Below, piece by piece: positions 1 to 9,507 of a stretch of 58,834 nt of DNA. The notes below the pieces were generated by a model that saw only the letters and a list, made by a program, of their open reading frames with translations, made no database searches and was not told where the DNA came from. The position numbers and the translations under genes were made by a program. Source of the stretch: a virus; IMG/VR virus record IMGVR_UViG_3300025645_000083, positions 1 through 58,834 of that record; one strand, 5' to 3'. How positions within the stretch are numbered: the stretch's first letter is position 1; each line of letters begins with the position of its first letter.

Positions 1-2
1 AA

Positions 3-2726
3 GAATCAACATTACTTAAATACGATTACAAAACATCTACTGAAGAAGGATTTGATTTCCTACACGTAATAGTCAATGGAGTTATAGTTAGAAGATACAC
101 TGGAACTAATGGTTGGACTTCAGATCAAGTTTATATACATGGTATAGGTAGTAATACTATAAAATTTGTATATTTTAAAGACGGTAGTGCCGATGGAGGA
201 ACTGATGAAGTATGGGTTGATAATGTAGGGTTGTATAATGTTGAAGAAGCTGCTATATCTAATACTCAAACAAAATTCAATGAATCTGTAACATTCATGG
301 ATGATCTCATTATAAAAGGGAATATTACTCTAAATGCTCCAGATATTAATGGTGATTTATCAATGTTCAACCCTGAGGGTTACAAAACTGTTAGACTAAC
401 TAATAAATCAGGTGGTAGTGTGTTTCAACAATATGCACCTGGAGAGCCTAGTCCTGGAACATCTATGATTACTACTAGTACTTCTACAGGTATTGGAATA
501 TTAAAACCATCTACAGGAACAGAATTAGCTAAATTAGGATCTTCGATAGGTGGAGCTTTAGATGATGGTTTTTTCTTTGCCTCTCAACTAGGATTCCAAT
601 TTAGATTAGGAGAATTTGCAGGATCAGATGCAACTAAAATATTAGTAGTTAATGGCCAATCATTATTTAGAGATGAAGTTGAATCAACTGCCTTTGTAAC
701 TACAAGTGGAACAGCGTCTCAATTCGTAAAAGGTAATGGTACGTTAGATAATAACACGTATTTAACTTCGTTTACAGAAACAGACCCTATATTCCAAGCT
801 CACGTTTCATCAGGAATTGTCGCTCAAGATATTACTAATTGGTACACAGCTTTTGGATGGGGAAATCATGCCACTCAAGGTTATTTAACATCAGAGACAG
901 ACTCACAGACATTGTCATTTGGTTTTTCTACGGGGCAACTGACGATAAGTAACGGTAATACAATATCTTTAGACGGAAGGTATCTACAGTCGTTTGATAT
1001 AACAACTCAAACAGACGCTAAGTATTTAAGAAGTGATGTAGCTGATACAGCATTAGGTGCGATTACTTTTAACAATGGAACAACTCATATTAGTGATATC
1101 AATCTTAATGAAAATGTAAAAGTTGTATTTGATATAGATGGTGATGACTTTAATAGTATAGTATATGATTCAACAGCATCTGCTATGACCTATTATTCAA
1201 CAGGTAATCACATATTTAAAAATGGAGAAGATGACGGGTATGAAACATTAGTCGCTACAGGTTATAGTACGTTTGGAGGAACTTCTAGTCAGTTCTTAAA
1301 GGCTAATGGTACATTAGATAGTAACACATATTTATTAGATACAACAGATACACTTACCGGAACATTAACGGTTACTACTGCTGTTAATAATGATACTTAT
1401 AACGCTGAAAATGGTGGTCACATCGTTTCAAAATGGGGAACTTCCGGAGTTAAGATAGGATTGAACGATGGGTTAGCTATTGGAGCGGGTGAATGGTATG
1501 GCCAACTAGTTGGTAATCAACCATCAGCAACAGAGGTCGTCTCTATTGGCTCTGAAAATGGGCTTAATATATACTCTAATACCGGAAGTAACGTGGCTAA
1601 TTGGGCTACAAGGCACACCATTACAATGAACGCTAATACCTTTACCTATGGAGGATTTGACATATATCATGAAGGTAATGCACAGTTTTTAAGCAGAAAG
1701 GTATCTGTTGCTGTTAGTCCAGGATCAACAACAAACACTTGGGTAAAAGTTGCACAAGTTGTGGGTTCTGCGTTTAAAGGAACAGGAGGTACTTACGAAA
1801 TAGTTGGTGGATCTGATTATGGTGGATCTGCCATAATCAACTGGAACATAAGATGGTCTTCTGACGGAACAATGGCAGTAGACTCAAACTCATGGATGAG
1901 AATAATGTCTAGGTCAAATAACGGATCTAGTTATGGTTCCGTACCAACTAGTGTTAAGATGGTGAGTAATGGTTCTTTTACTGCAGAATTATGGGTTAAG
2001 AATACAGGAAACTATAAAAGAGCATGCACTTGGGTTCGCTCAGAAACTGTCGATGGAACTTTTACATACTTTGATGGCTTTACACCAACTACAACAGAGC
2101 CTACTGGAACTTCATCATTTTTTGGTTCTTGGCCAAGTAAATCTGCACTCGATGTTCGTATAGAGTCTTCATCAAACACCTATCCATTAATTGTACAAAA
2201 CTCTTTGACGGCTACAAATTCTTGGACTGGAATTGAATTTAGAGTCGGCACTAGTGATTACGGAAATATAGAAGTCAAGAATACTGGCCTTGGATATGCT
2301 AATATGACATTCAGAACGAGGGCACAATCTTCTCAGATAGAACGTATAAAAATATGGGGACAACAGAATACTGTTAGTATTGGATTTCAATCTGTTGCTC
2401 CTACCGATAAGTTACAGGTAAATGGTACAGGCAAGTTTACCTCAACGGTAACTGCAACTAACTTTATATTAAGTTCAGATAAAAGACTTAAGCATAAAAT
2501 AAAAGATGTAGATTATGATGATTATATCAAAATGGACGTTAAAACTTATGAATTAAAATCTGAAAAAGGAGTTAAGAGAACGGGTGTAATAGCACAAGAA
2601 CTTGAAGTTAATCATCCTGAGTTTGTAAGAACAGATTCTGAAGGAATGAAGTCAGTAGCATACACAGATTTATTAATGGCTAAGATTGCAGAGTTAGAAG
2701 CAAGATTAGAAAAACTAGAAAAATAA
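3..2726 (+). CDS. Tail fibre/spike with C-terminal S74 intramolecular chaperone peptidase (5' partial)
   Basis: The reading frame is open through the left window edge, so the N-terminus is missing; a TTG at 231 is only an internal codon. The first visible part has a jelly-roll-like ending (SADGGTDEVWVDNVGL) seen in bacterial surface and carbohydrate-binding domains. The middle holds beta-rich fibre repeats: SQFVKGNGTLDNNTYL near 715 recurs as SQFLKANGTLDSNTYL near 1285. The last ~85 residues are a Peptidase_S74 domain: SSDKRLKHKIKDVD at 2472 with the expected Ser and Lys, then TGVIAQELEVNHPEFV and a coiled-coil end rich in Leu and Glu. In this family the domain trimerises the fibre and cuts itself off at its N-terminal serine. 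The role is host binding at the tail or capsid surface. The receptor-binding part cannot be assigned. Confidence 0.85.
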   Translation, partial: ESTLLKYDYKTSTEEGFDFLHVIVNGVIVRRYTGTNGWTSDQVYIHGIGSNTIKFVYFKDGSADGGTDEVWVDNVGLYNVEEAAISNTQTKFNESVTFMDDLIIKGNITLNAPDINGDLSMFNPEGYKTVRLTNKSGGSVFQQYAPGEPSPGTSMITTSTSTGIGILKPSTGTELAKLGSSIGGALDDGFFFASQLGFQFRLGEFAGSDATKILVVNGQSLFRDEVESTAFVTTSGTASQFVKGNGTLDNNTYLTSFTETDPIFQAHVSSGIVAQDITNWYTAFGWGNHATQGYLTSETDSQTLSFGFSTGQLTISNGNTISLDGRYLQSFDITTQTDAKYLRSDVADTALGAITFNNGTTHISDINLNENVKVVFDIDGDDFNSIVYDSTASAMTYYSTGNHIFKNGEDDGYETLVATGYSTFGGTSSQFLKANGTLDSNTYLLDTTDTLTGTLTVTTAVNNDTYNAENGGHIVSKWGTSGVKIGLNDGLAIGAGEWYGQLVGNQPSATEVVSIGSENGLNIYSNTGSNVANWATRHTITMNANTFTYGGFDIYHEGNAQFLSRKVSVAVSPGSTTNTWVKVAQVVGSAFKGTGGTYEIVGGSDYGGSAIINWNIRWSSDGTMAVDSNSWMRIMSRSNNGSSYGSVPTSVKMVSNGSFTAELWVKNTGNYKRACTWVRSETVDGTFTYFDGFTPTTTEPTGTSSFFGSWPSKSALDVRIESSSNTYPLIVQNSLTATNSWTGIEFRVGTSDYGNIEVKNTGLGYANMTFRTRAQSSQIERIKIWGQQNTVSIGFQSVAPTDKLQVNGTGKFTSTVTATNFILSSDKRLKHKIKDVDYDDYIKMDVKTYELKSEKGVKRTGVIAQELEVNHPEFVRTDSEGMKSVAYTDLLMAKIAELEARLEKLEK
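712..1334 (+). repeat. Two copies of a fibre repeat inside the S74 fibre gene
   Basis: A 54-base unit at 712-765 recurs at 1281-1334. The encoded peptides share SQF(V/L)K(G/A)NGTLD(N/S)NTYL. This motif is common in S74-type fibres and marks repeated shaft segments. The DNA copies have diverged at third positions, so the duplication is old. Confidence 0.7.
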
Positions 2727-2732
2727 AAAATT

Positions 2733-2993
2733 ATGAAAGAACTAAAATTAAAATTAGCAAAACTAGTACCAAACGATAAGTTAAACCACTTCTTTTATGG
2801 AAGTCTAATAGCTAATGCAATCACAATGATTCCAAGAATAAGACTTTGGGATGCAATGATATTAATGACTATCCTAGCGATAGCCATTGAGGTTCGTGAC
2901 TATACTCAACCAAAAGGAAGGTTCTCAGTATTGGATGTTATATTTACAATAGCACCAATGGTATTTATATTAATACGTAGCTACATAAGATAA
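2733..2993 (+). CDS. Small two- to three-span membrane protein, function unknown
   Basis: This 86-residue protein has a basic start (KELKLKLAKLV), then NDKLNHFFYGSLIANAIT, a hydrophobic stretch MILMTILAIAIEV, the loop RDYTQPKGRFS and a final hydrophobic segment DVIFTIAPMVFILI. The DKLxHFxxG arrangement resembles small VanZ/DUF2279-like membrane proteins found in phages. It sits between two fibre genes, six bases after the first, and its stop overlaps the next start as TAATG, so the two are translationally coupled. A lysis-accessory role is possible because a holin and endolysin follow about 1 kb downstream, but nothing in the sequence proves it. Confidence 0.6.
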   Translation: MKELKLKLAKLVPNDKLNHFFYGSLIANAITMIPRIRLWDAMILMTILAIAIEVRDYTQPKGRFSVLDVIFTIAPMVFILIRSYIR

Positions 2994-3787
2994 TGGCAGT
3001 GCCAGACACAACAACATTTACATTTCACGATGTAACTACAGAATTATATGGAGATACAGCTGTAGGCAGGAATTTAGTTTCCTGTTTTGCTGACGCTATA
3101 GCAGGAAGCTTTGATTCTAACTACAATCCAAATGTAGACGGGACGAACAATAATCTTTTAAATTTTAGAAATTATGGAGCAACCCCAACCCCTTACGTTA
3201 GAACCGTAGTTGGTTACACTACAACAACATCAAAAACAGTTGTATACAATATTACATCGCTAGATGTTGTAGCTTTTTTACAATTAAATGTTGATAGTGA
3301 TGACTACTCGGCCGGCATTGGCACTGTAACCGTGTCTGATTCATCAGGTGCAACATGGACTAAACTAAGCGGAGGCACTAACGGTAACGTATGGTACACA
3401 ACAAATCTAACAACAACGGGTAATAGAACTATTACTGTAACACTTACAGCAACTAGCCTAGCTATAGGTGGTTTAACAATAGCTAATTGTACCACCGATG
3501 TGAGTAATAACGTTCACGCGTTTGCGGTAGCAGATACCGTTACTGTTCCGGTAACATATACAGCATTAGGTAATGTAGCGTTAAAATTTGGAGGGAGCAA
3601 CTATGGAGTTCTGTCCTCATCGGGAACTCAAGTAGTACAACAAGGCAGCGGTACTGTAATAGGCTCCGTTGAGGTTTGGGTAAGAGAAATTACTATAATA
3701 CCCGGTGGGAGCGAACTCATGGGGGCAGTAATAGGTGGTGCTTTGGAAGACCTTGACTTTTGGGTTATTGAACTAGTCAAGAGTTAA
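2993..3787 (+). CDS. Virion appendage/fibre-like protein
   Basis: This 264-residue protein is rich in Thr, Val, Ser and Gly and has no catalytic motif. The N-terminal part (about 1-60) contains NNNLLNFRNYG, an arrangement common in appendage proteins of Bacteroidota phages and prophages. The remainder (about 65-260) is a Thr/Ser-rich beta sandwich with alternating hydrophobic residues (RTITVTLTATSLAIGGLTI). It starts on the TAATG overlap with the preceding membrane protein. It is most likely an exposed virion or tail decoration. Confidence 0.5.
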   Translation: MAVPDTTTFTFHDVTTELYGDTAVGRNLVSCFADAIAGSFDSNYNPNVDGTNNNLLNFRNYGATPTPYVRTVVGYTTTTSKTVVYNITSLDVVAFLQLNVDSDDYSAGIGTVTVSDSSGATWTKLSGGTNGNVWYTTNLTTTGNRTITVTLTATSLAIGGLTIANCTTDVSNNVHAFAVADTVTVPVTYTALGNVALKFGGSNYGVLSSSGTQVVQQGSGTVIGSVEVWVREITIIPGGSELMGAVIGGALEDLDFWVIELVKS

Positions 3788-3943
3788 ATAATATACCTAT
3801 CTTTGTATAAACAGGATTACTTTCATCCATTATTGAAATAAGAGTATATCCATAGTGTAATATTACATTATAGCCATAATGTGAATTAAATAAATGGACT
3901 TGTGTTTTGTATTTTTACATATTACAAGTCCTAAAATAAAACA
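3788..3943 (+). promoter_or_regulatory. Intergenic control region before the lysis cassette
   Basis: This 156-base non-coding gap holds three things. There is a small hairpin, ACATTAT-agcc-ATAATGT, at 3865-3882. A GTATTTTTACAT box lies at 3909-3920. An 8-bp inverted repeat GGACTTGT/ACAAGTCC (3896-3903 and 3923-3930) surrounds that box. The first element and the box recur with almost the same spacing upstream of the scaffold gene at 12,005-12,060. A TATCTTTG (3798-3805) matches the Bacteroidota -7 box, but it has no TTG at the usual ~20-base spacing. A promoter for holin and endolysin is the likely content. Confidence 0.5.
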
Positions 3944-4495
3944 ATGAAATCAATATCTTTATTTTTTGGCAAAATGACTTTAGAGAAAAAAGCATTATTA
4001 CTAACGTTAACCCCAATCCTCACTGTCTTGCTAAATACAAAACCAATGCTAATAGGTCTTGGTATCCTTATCATTATAGATATGGTTACTGGAATCAGAA
4101 AAAGCTTACACGAAAAAAAACTTAGTTTTAATCCATTTAAATCTCACTTCTGGAAAACTGTTCATTCTAAGGGAATGAGAGATACTTGGCGCAAGACATA
4201 TGAGTATGGCGTTGGCGTCATAGTATTTGCTGTATTTGAAAGTATGGTACTTAAGTTAGATCCATTTTCAATTCAAGGAATAAGTCTTACTTTAACTGAA
4301 TTAGCAGTAGTGACTGCAACGTTAGTTGAGATATATTCCATATTTGAAAATATGGAAGCAGTTAGTGGAAATAATATTCTGAAGAGAATAACGTTTTTGC
4401 TTCCTGCCCCAATAAAGAAACTGCTTGGAATAAAAGAAAATGAAGAATCTGTTGTTAATGTTGACCATGATGTTCAACATGATTTTGAAGACTAA
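3944..4495 (+). CDS. Holin (Cph1/phage_holin_4-type)
   Basis: This 183-residue membrane protein shows a hydrophobic segment at about 18-48 (LLTLTPILTVLL, then LIGLGILIIIDMVTGIRKS), the IDMVTGIRKSL turn typical of the toxin-secretion/phage-lysis holin family, a second membrane region near 90-105 (YGVGVIVFAVFESMV) and a third with the family signature VTATLVEIYSIFENME. The C-terminus is charged (VVNVDHDVQHDFED). Holins of this family form the inner-membrane lesions that time lysis and release endolysin. The endolysin gene follows after four bases, which supports the call. Confidence 0.8.
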   Translation: MKSISLFFGKMTLEKKALLLTLTPILTVLLNTKPMLIGLGILIIIDMVTGIRKSLHEKKLSFNPFKSHFWKTVHSKGMRDTWRKTYEYGVGVIVFAVFESMVLKLDPFSIQGISLTLTELAVVTATLVEIYSIFENMEAVSGNNILKRITFLLPAPIKKLLGIKENEESVVNVDHDVQHDFED

Positions 4496-4499
4496 AAAG

Positions 4500-4973
4500 A
4501 TGAGATATAAATTTGGATCAAATAGCGCAAAGAGATTAGCAACTTGTCATCCTGATATACAAAAGGTATTTAACCTAGTTATATCAAGAAGTAAAGTTGA
4601 CTTTGGTGTATCTGAGGGTCATAGAGATGTATCTAAACAACAGGCTTATTATGCAATAGGCAGGACTGTTCAATTACACAGAAGTACTATTACAAATGTA
4701 GATGGGATAATTAAGAAGGGTAAACATAATTATCAACCTTCACAAGCAATAGATATATACGTATATCATGCTGATAAGGCTACAAGAAAGAAAATATCTT
4801 ATGATGGTATGCATTTAAGCTACATAGCTGGCTTAATAGATTCATGTTCACAAGAATTATTTAATAAAGGAGAAATAACACATAAAGTTAGATGGGGAGG
4901 AAATTGGGATTCTGATGGAATTATAATATTTGATCAAAATTTAGATGATATGCCTCATTTTGAGATAGTATAA
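4500..4973 (+). CDS. Endolysin, M15 (VanY/L-Ala-D-Glu type) peptidase
   Basis: ATG 4500, four bases after the holin stop, is preferred; the frame extends further upstream inside the holin but that part encodes an unlikely Met/Leu-rich leader. The 157-residue product has the M15 layout: CHPDIQKV near the start, SEGHRDVSKQQAYYAIGR, the zinc-binding H76-x8-D85 in KHNYQPSQAIDIYVY, and the late GGNWDSD then MPHFEI with H153 as third zinc ligand. Family members cut peptide bonds in peptidoglycan. There is no signal peptide, in keeping with release through the upstream holin. Confidence 0.85.
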   Translation: MRYKFGSNSAKRLATCHPDIQKVFNLVISRSKVDFGVSEGHRDVSKQQAYYAIGRTVQLHRSTITNVDGIIKKGKHNYQPSQAIDIYVYHADKATRKKISYDGMHLSYIAGLIDSCSQELFNKGEITHKVRWGGNWDSDGIIIFDQNLDDMPHFEIV

Positions 4974-4974
4974 A

Positions 4975-5871
4975 ATGAAATTAACGCAAAATCAATTTAC
5001 CGGAAAAGATGAGGAGAAAGACGGTAGGTCAATACCTGGTTCAATATATGTTGCGGTAGATACTAAGAAAATATATATTTACGACGTAAATGGCGTTCCT
5101 AAATTAATAAATTCTAACGCTCTTTCTGGAGCAAATCTTGTTGTTGACTTTTATTCAGACTTACCATCAGGAGTTGATGAAGAATCAATTGCTTTTGTTT
5201 TATATAGCCAGGGTACTCAATGGCTTCCTGGATCATTAGGAGGGACTTATTATCCATCAGGATGGTACATATATACCGCAGGAGCGTGGAAGCATAGTAG
5301 AGAGCTTGTTGACCAACAATTAGAAATATATGATGACCTAATAGCTGCAAATACAGCTTTAATTAATGGCCATATAAACAATATAGCAAATCCACATCAG
5401 GTAGACAAAAATGATGTTGGATTAGGAAATGTAGATAATACATCTGACCTAAACAAACCTGTCAGTACTGCTGTAACAAATGCATTATCAAGCAAGTCTG
5501 AGATTGGACATACTCATCTTAAGATTGATATAACTGATTTCAGTGATAGTGATTACGCTACTAATGCACAAGGCATATTGGCTAATACTGCATTACAACC
5601 AGGAGATGATATCTCTCAGCTGTTTAATGATGAAGTTTATTTACAACCTTCTGATAATATATCAGCATTAACAAATGATGCTGGTTATTTAATACCTAAT
5701 TCTGTAACAAGTTACAGAAGTGATGTAGAAGTTACCACTGTTTATAGTGGATACTTATTAAACTCAGTTATTACAATTAAAAGATGTACTGACGGAGTTG
5801 TTGCTTACGCAACAGGATTGACTGATCTAGAAACAGATTGGACAAATAGATTTAGTTTGACGTACATATAG
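4975..5871 (+). CDS. Fibre/collar protein with GLGNVDNTSD repeat
   Basis: This 298-residue structural protein begins with a short beta domain (residues 1-110, including GSIYVAVDTKKIYIYDVNG). It continues with NIANPHQVDKNDVGLGNVDN followed by TSDLNKPVSTA, a motif repeated in many phage tail-fibre shafts, and with SEIGHTHLKIDITDF. The end is a small beta domain (SVITIKRCTDGVVAYATGL). The start follows the endolysin stop by one base. It is probably a trimeric fibre on the tail or capsid. The attachment partner is not evident. Confidence 0.65.
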   Translation: MKLTQNQFTGKDEEKDGRSIPGSIYVAVDTKKIYIYDVNGVPKLINSNALSGANLVVDFYSDLPSGVDEESIAFVLYSQGTQWLPGSLGGTYYPSGWYIYTAGAWKHSRELVDQQLEIYDDLIAANTALINGHINNIANPHQVDKNDVGLGNVDNTSDLNKPVSTAVTNALSSKSEIGHTHLKIDITDFSDSDYATNAQGILANTALQPGDDISQLFNDEVYLQPSDNISALTNDAGYLIPNSVTSYRSDVEVTTVYSGYLLNSVITIKRCTDGVVAYATGLTDLETDWTNRFSLTYI

Positions 5872-5922
5872 TTGTACTTTAGATATATATATATAAATAA
5901 TTAATTAAACAAAGAAACAATT

Positions 5923-7635
5923 ATGGCATTCGTAGCATTAGATTGGAGTATTACAAGGAACGGAGGAGCACTGGATGTTCGCTATATTGGCGATACACAC
6001 GCTGGAGCCTCCCCTTCATACGCCACAACAATTGAGCTCCACAGAGCTTTGGGAGATTTTGCTGATCAAGAGCAAGATTCCGGAGATGATGAATTATCCA
6101 TCATCAACAAAACACCGTCCGATAGGGGTGGTGCAGATACAAACATCACGTTATTAAACGGATGTAATTTAGATGACGCATCAGTAGAGTACATCTACGA
6201 TGGATCATTAACTCAAGACGCGGGTAATACTATCTATGATGGTATTCAGACGTTTGGTAACTCATCTAGTATTCAAGTACTACAAGATGGAGCAAGATTA
6301 GTTAATGATTTCTGGAATGAGGTTAAAATGAAAGCTGCTGTATCAGATGCATTATCTTCTACAACTCACAGATTCTTAGTTAAAGTAAGAACAGGTGGTG
6401 CTGATATAGATGGACGTAGGTTAATTGGTACTCAGAGAGTATTAGGAACAGCTTATACAGAATTCTCTATTGGTGGTGGAACAAACAGAGGTAACAACAC
6501 ATTAGCACTTACTGCCAACACGGATGGGAACAACCAGACTGCAGAAGGTACTATTGCTACTTGGACTGATATTGTAAATGACAAAGAAGGTTATTCTGCA
6601 ATTGATGCTGATGGTAATACTGTAAATGAATTTTACTACTCTGATTGGGAACTTGGTTCAAGAACTAAGAATAACTTCTATGAAAGAGGTAAATGGATTC
6701 AACGTGAAGGTTCAGCAGAAACTATATATGGTCTTGATGGTGATATCTTTAGAGGTATTACTCACCAGATTGAAATAGACAGTCCAACTGGAACATTTGT
6801 AGAGCCAGAAGCTTTATCATGGACGGGTGGTACTGGACAATTGTTGGCAATTGATTCTGTAACAGCAGGTACTCAAATGTGGATTCAATTACTTTCGGGT
6901 GTTGTTCCAACAGATGGTCAAGTGATAACAGGAGTTTCGACTGCAACAGCAACAATGAATGTTACCATAACACCTAGACTTGTACCAGCTACATTTGTAG
7001 GAACATCTACTGGTACTGCTATTAATCCAGCAGCTTATGGTGTTGGTATTGGTTCAGATGATTTAACTCAGAATGATCTTCTTGAAGATTTAACTGGAAC
7101 TAACAGAACTCCTCCAAACAACATTAGTTACTCTGTAAATAATACTGTTGCAGGAGATTATGTTATAACATCTAATAACTCAGGAGGAGACTTTGATTTA
7201 ACTCAATTGTCTATAACCAATGCAGAAGTTGGAGCATCAGTAACGTCAATAGTTTTTGATGAAACAATAACTTCAGACACTCCAAGACCAGGAGGTACTG
7301 TTCGTGTAGAGCAAGTTAATGGAAGTTATAGAAGAATAGCTTATACAAGTATTACAACTACTTCTATTACAGATGATACGATAAACTTCACAGCATTAGA
7401 TTTTTCTGGTGTAGGTGCAGGTTTGGCAATTGGTGGTAACGGATTCGTTACCTATATTGATAGAGTAGCAACTGGAACAACTGAAAGTGTTACTTATGTA
7501 TATAATGCTCCAAGAACATTATTTACTAGAGTAAGAAACGCTAATCCAGGTGTTGAGATTAAGACATTTGAAACAACTGCAGCGGTTGGATCAGGTGGTG
7601 GTGCCTCTACTGTTGGTCGTATTGATGACTTTTAA
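5923..7635 (+). CDS. Large virion structural protein, unknown role
   Basis: This 570-residue, Thr/Gly/Asp-rich beta protein has no transmembrane segment or enzyme motif. The N-terminal region (about 1-300) has a compact module with YDGSLTQDAGNTIYDGIQTF and a helical FWNEVKMKAAVSDAL, followed by TKNNFYERGKWIQREGS. Residues 300-570 look like linked beta-sandwich modules. Similar N-terminal modules are found in minor structural proteins of environmental phages. The ATG has an A-rich leader (AAACAAAGAAACAATT) instead of a Shine-Dalgarno sequence. It lies in the run of fibre genes and ends before a hairpin at 7655. Head fibre or tail decoration are both possible. Confidence 0.55.
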   Translation: MAFVALDWSITRNGGALDVRYIGDTHAGASPSYATTIELHRALGDFADQEQDSGDDELSIINKTPSDRGGADTNITLLNGCNLDDASVEYIYDGSLTQDAGNTIYDGIQTFGNSSSIQVLQDGARLVNDFWNEVKMKAAVSDALSSTTHRFLVKVRTGGADIDGRRLIGTQRVLGTAYTEFSIGGGTNRGNNTLALTANTDGNNQTAEGTIATWTDIVNDKEGYSAIDADGNTVNEFYYSDWELGSRTKNNFYERGKWIQREGSAETIYGLDGDIFRGITHQIEIDSPTGTFVEPEALSWTGGTGQLLAIDSVTAGTQMWIQLLSGVVPTDGQVITGVSTATATMNVTITPRLVPATFVGTSTGTAINPAAYGVGIGSDDLTQNDLLEDLTGTNRTPPNNISYSVNNTVAGDYVITSNNSGGDFDLTQLSITNAEVGASVTSIVFDETITSDTPRPGGTVRVEQVNGSYRRIAYTSITTTSITDDTINFTALDFSGVGAGLAIGGNGFVTYIDRVATGTTESVTYVYNAPRTLFTRVRNANPGVEIKTFETTAAVGSGGGASTVGRIDDF

Positions 7636-7654
7636 TAGTAATAAATAAACAATC

Positions 7655-7682
7655 ATACCGTCCCATTCGTTTGGGGCGGTAT
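7655..7682 (+). terminator. Stem-loop after the 5923 gene
   Basis: ATACCGTCCC pairs with GGGGCGGTAT (one G-U wobble) around an 8-base loop, giving a 10-bp stem. It is followed by A-rich sequence, not a T tract, so it may be a weak terminator, an mRNA 3'-end stabiliser or a processing site. It lies 20 bases past the stop and 20 bases before the next ATG. Confidence 0.55.
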
Positions 7683-7701
7683 AACTAAAAAATAGGATAG
7701 A

Positions 7702-9498
7702 ATGGCAGTACCTACATATACAACAGACTTAGCAACAATAAACCTCATGACAGGATCTCATGTAGAGCTTACGGGTGCGTTAGAAGGTAGGATTACTGAT
7801 AACGATCCAGACAACTACATTGCTGGTACAAATTGTGCAACGTCACAAACACGTACTGGAGGTAATGTGTCGATAGCTCATCCGTCAAATACAGTTACAA
7901 TACCAGCAGGTGCTGCTGTTTTTTCATGGACTTATCACGGAGCAATGCCAACGGTAGATACATTTGTTAATGATGGTATGAGAATATGTATAGGAAACTC
8001 ATCTGCCAATTATAACCAATTTACTATTTATGGTAGAGACACTCTTCCAAAAGGAGGGTGGTATAGTTCTGCAGTAGATCCAACAAGCACTCCGGATTTA
8101 ACACAAGGAAGTCCAACGTCAGTTACCAGCACTTTTGGCTCAAGAACTTTTATGACTTCATCAGTAAGTAAAGGTAATCCATTCGCTATTGATTATTCAA
8201 GATATGGAAGAAGTATAATAGTAGATGATGGAGAAATTGCTAACCCAGGAACTTTTCTAGGAGCAGCAACTCAAAATGATTTAGTAGCTAATAAATGGGG
8301 ATTGTTTGAAGTATCTGCAGGTGGTTTTTCACATAAAGGTTTATTTCAAATTGGAACAGTTGCATCATTAGCTTACTTTGAGGATAGTAATCAAAGTATA
8401 GTTTTAGAAGATAATATTCATTGTGCTGCAGGATTTACAGAATATGAAGTACTAAACGCAGGGTCAACAGTAAAGTGGACAGGTATTCAAATATCTGCAC
8501 TGGGAGCTACTACTAGAGGTTTGTTTACAGTAACTGATAATGCCACAGTAGAAATAACTGACTGCACTTTTAACGACATGTTAGACTTTAGTTTTCTTTC
8601 TAACACAACAGTTGTAGGGACTGTTTTTAGAAGATGCAACTTAGTTACTCAATCAGGCTCATCTATAACTAGCTCTACTTTTACAAATAGTACAGCTACA
8701 ACTTCTTTACTTGCTGACAACATGTTGTTAGTAACAGGAAATAGCTTTGTATCAGACGGATCTAATCATGCTGTAGAAATAACCAGCATTGGTGGAGGAT
8801 CATTAGATTGGGACAATCAATTGTCTGGATATGTAGCTGGAGTAGCAGCATCACCAGTTACTGCAACCTCAACAGGAAATGAAGCAATATACGTAAACGT
8901 AGCTTCAGGAACTTTAACTATAAATGTAACAGCAGGTGCATCAGTACCATCAATAAGATCAGCAGGAGCAGTAGTTAATGTTGTGGCAGGAGCAGTAACA
9001 TATAAAATAACAGTACAAGACACAGAAGGTGCAGTGATACAAGATGCAAGAGTATTCTTTCCAGTAGCAGCTGGAGGTCCTTTGTTCTTTCAAGCGTCTG
9101 TAACAATAACAAGAGTTGGTACTGTAGCAACAGTAACTCACACTGCTCATGGATTAGCAAATGGAGATAAAGTAGTAATAAGGTCAGTTGATCAAAGTGA
9201 ATATTATGGAATACATACAGTTTCAAATGTTACAACAAACACTTATGATTATACAGTAGCTGGTTCTCCCACTACTCCAGCAACAGGAACTATAACATCA
9301 ACTTATGTTCTTATTAGTGCACTAACAGATGTGTTAGGTGTAGTTCAAGGGTCTAAGACATTTGCAACAAATCAACCAATTGGAGGGAATGTTAGAAAAT
9401 CTTCTGCATCTCCTTACTATAAGACTGGGGCTATTGTTGGAACAATAAATAAGGATACAGGTTTAGACTTAACTATCACTCTTTTGAGTGACGAATAA
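7702..9498 (+). CDS. Fibre/decoration protein with beta-helix-like middle
   Basis: This 598-residue protein is rich in Thr, Ala, Val and Ser. Its start MAVPTYTTDLATINLMT resembles fibre-anchoring starts. Residues 220-400 contain short alternating strand repeats with polar turns (VEITDCTFNDMLDFSFLSNT, GTVFRRCNLVTQSGSSIT), typical of a right-handed beta-helix. A C-terminal module has a small SH3-like patch (TVTHTAHGLANGDKVVIRSV), which is common in phage baseplate and fibre proteins. No catalytic residues can be named. The neighbouring gene at 9508 has a similar beta-helix pattern, so the two may form one appendage. Confidence 0.55.
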   Translation: MAVPTYTTDLATINLMTGSHVELTGALEGRITDNDPDNYIAGTNCATSQTRTGGNVSIAHPSNTVTIPAGAAVFSWTYHGAMPTVDTFVNDGMRICIGNSSANYNQFTIYGRDTLPKGGWYSSAVDPTSTPDLTQGSPTSVTSTFGSRTFMTSSVSKGNPFAIDYSRYGRSIIVDDGEIANPGTFLGAATQNDLVANKWGLFEVSAGGFSHKGLFQIGTVASLAYFEDSNQSIVLEDNIHCAAGFTEYEVLNAGSTVKWTGIQISALGATTRGLFTVTDNATVEITDCTFNDMLDFSFLSNTTVVGTVFRRCNLVTQSGSSITSSTFTNSTATTSLLADNMLLVTGNSFVSDGSNHAVEITSIGGGSLDWDNQLSGYVAGVAASPVTATSTGNEAIYVNVASGTLTINVTAGASVPSIRSAGAVVNVVAGAVTYKITVQDTEGAVIQDARVFFPVAAGGPLFFQASVTITRVGTVATVTHTAHGLANGDKVVIRSVDQSEYYGIHTVSNVTTNTYDYTVAGSPTTPATGTITSTYVLISALTDVLGVVQGSKTFATNQPIGGNVRKSSASPYYKTGAIVGTINKDTGLDLTITLLSDE

Positions 9499-9507
9499 TA
9501 AAGATAT

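Noticed and set aside
3788-3943. Possible tRNA or small RNA in the longest late-region gap
   Set aside because: The inverted repeats do not form a cloverleaf and no T-loop sequence is present. The gap is better explained as a promoter region.
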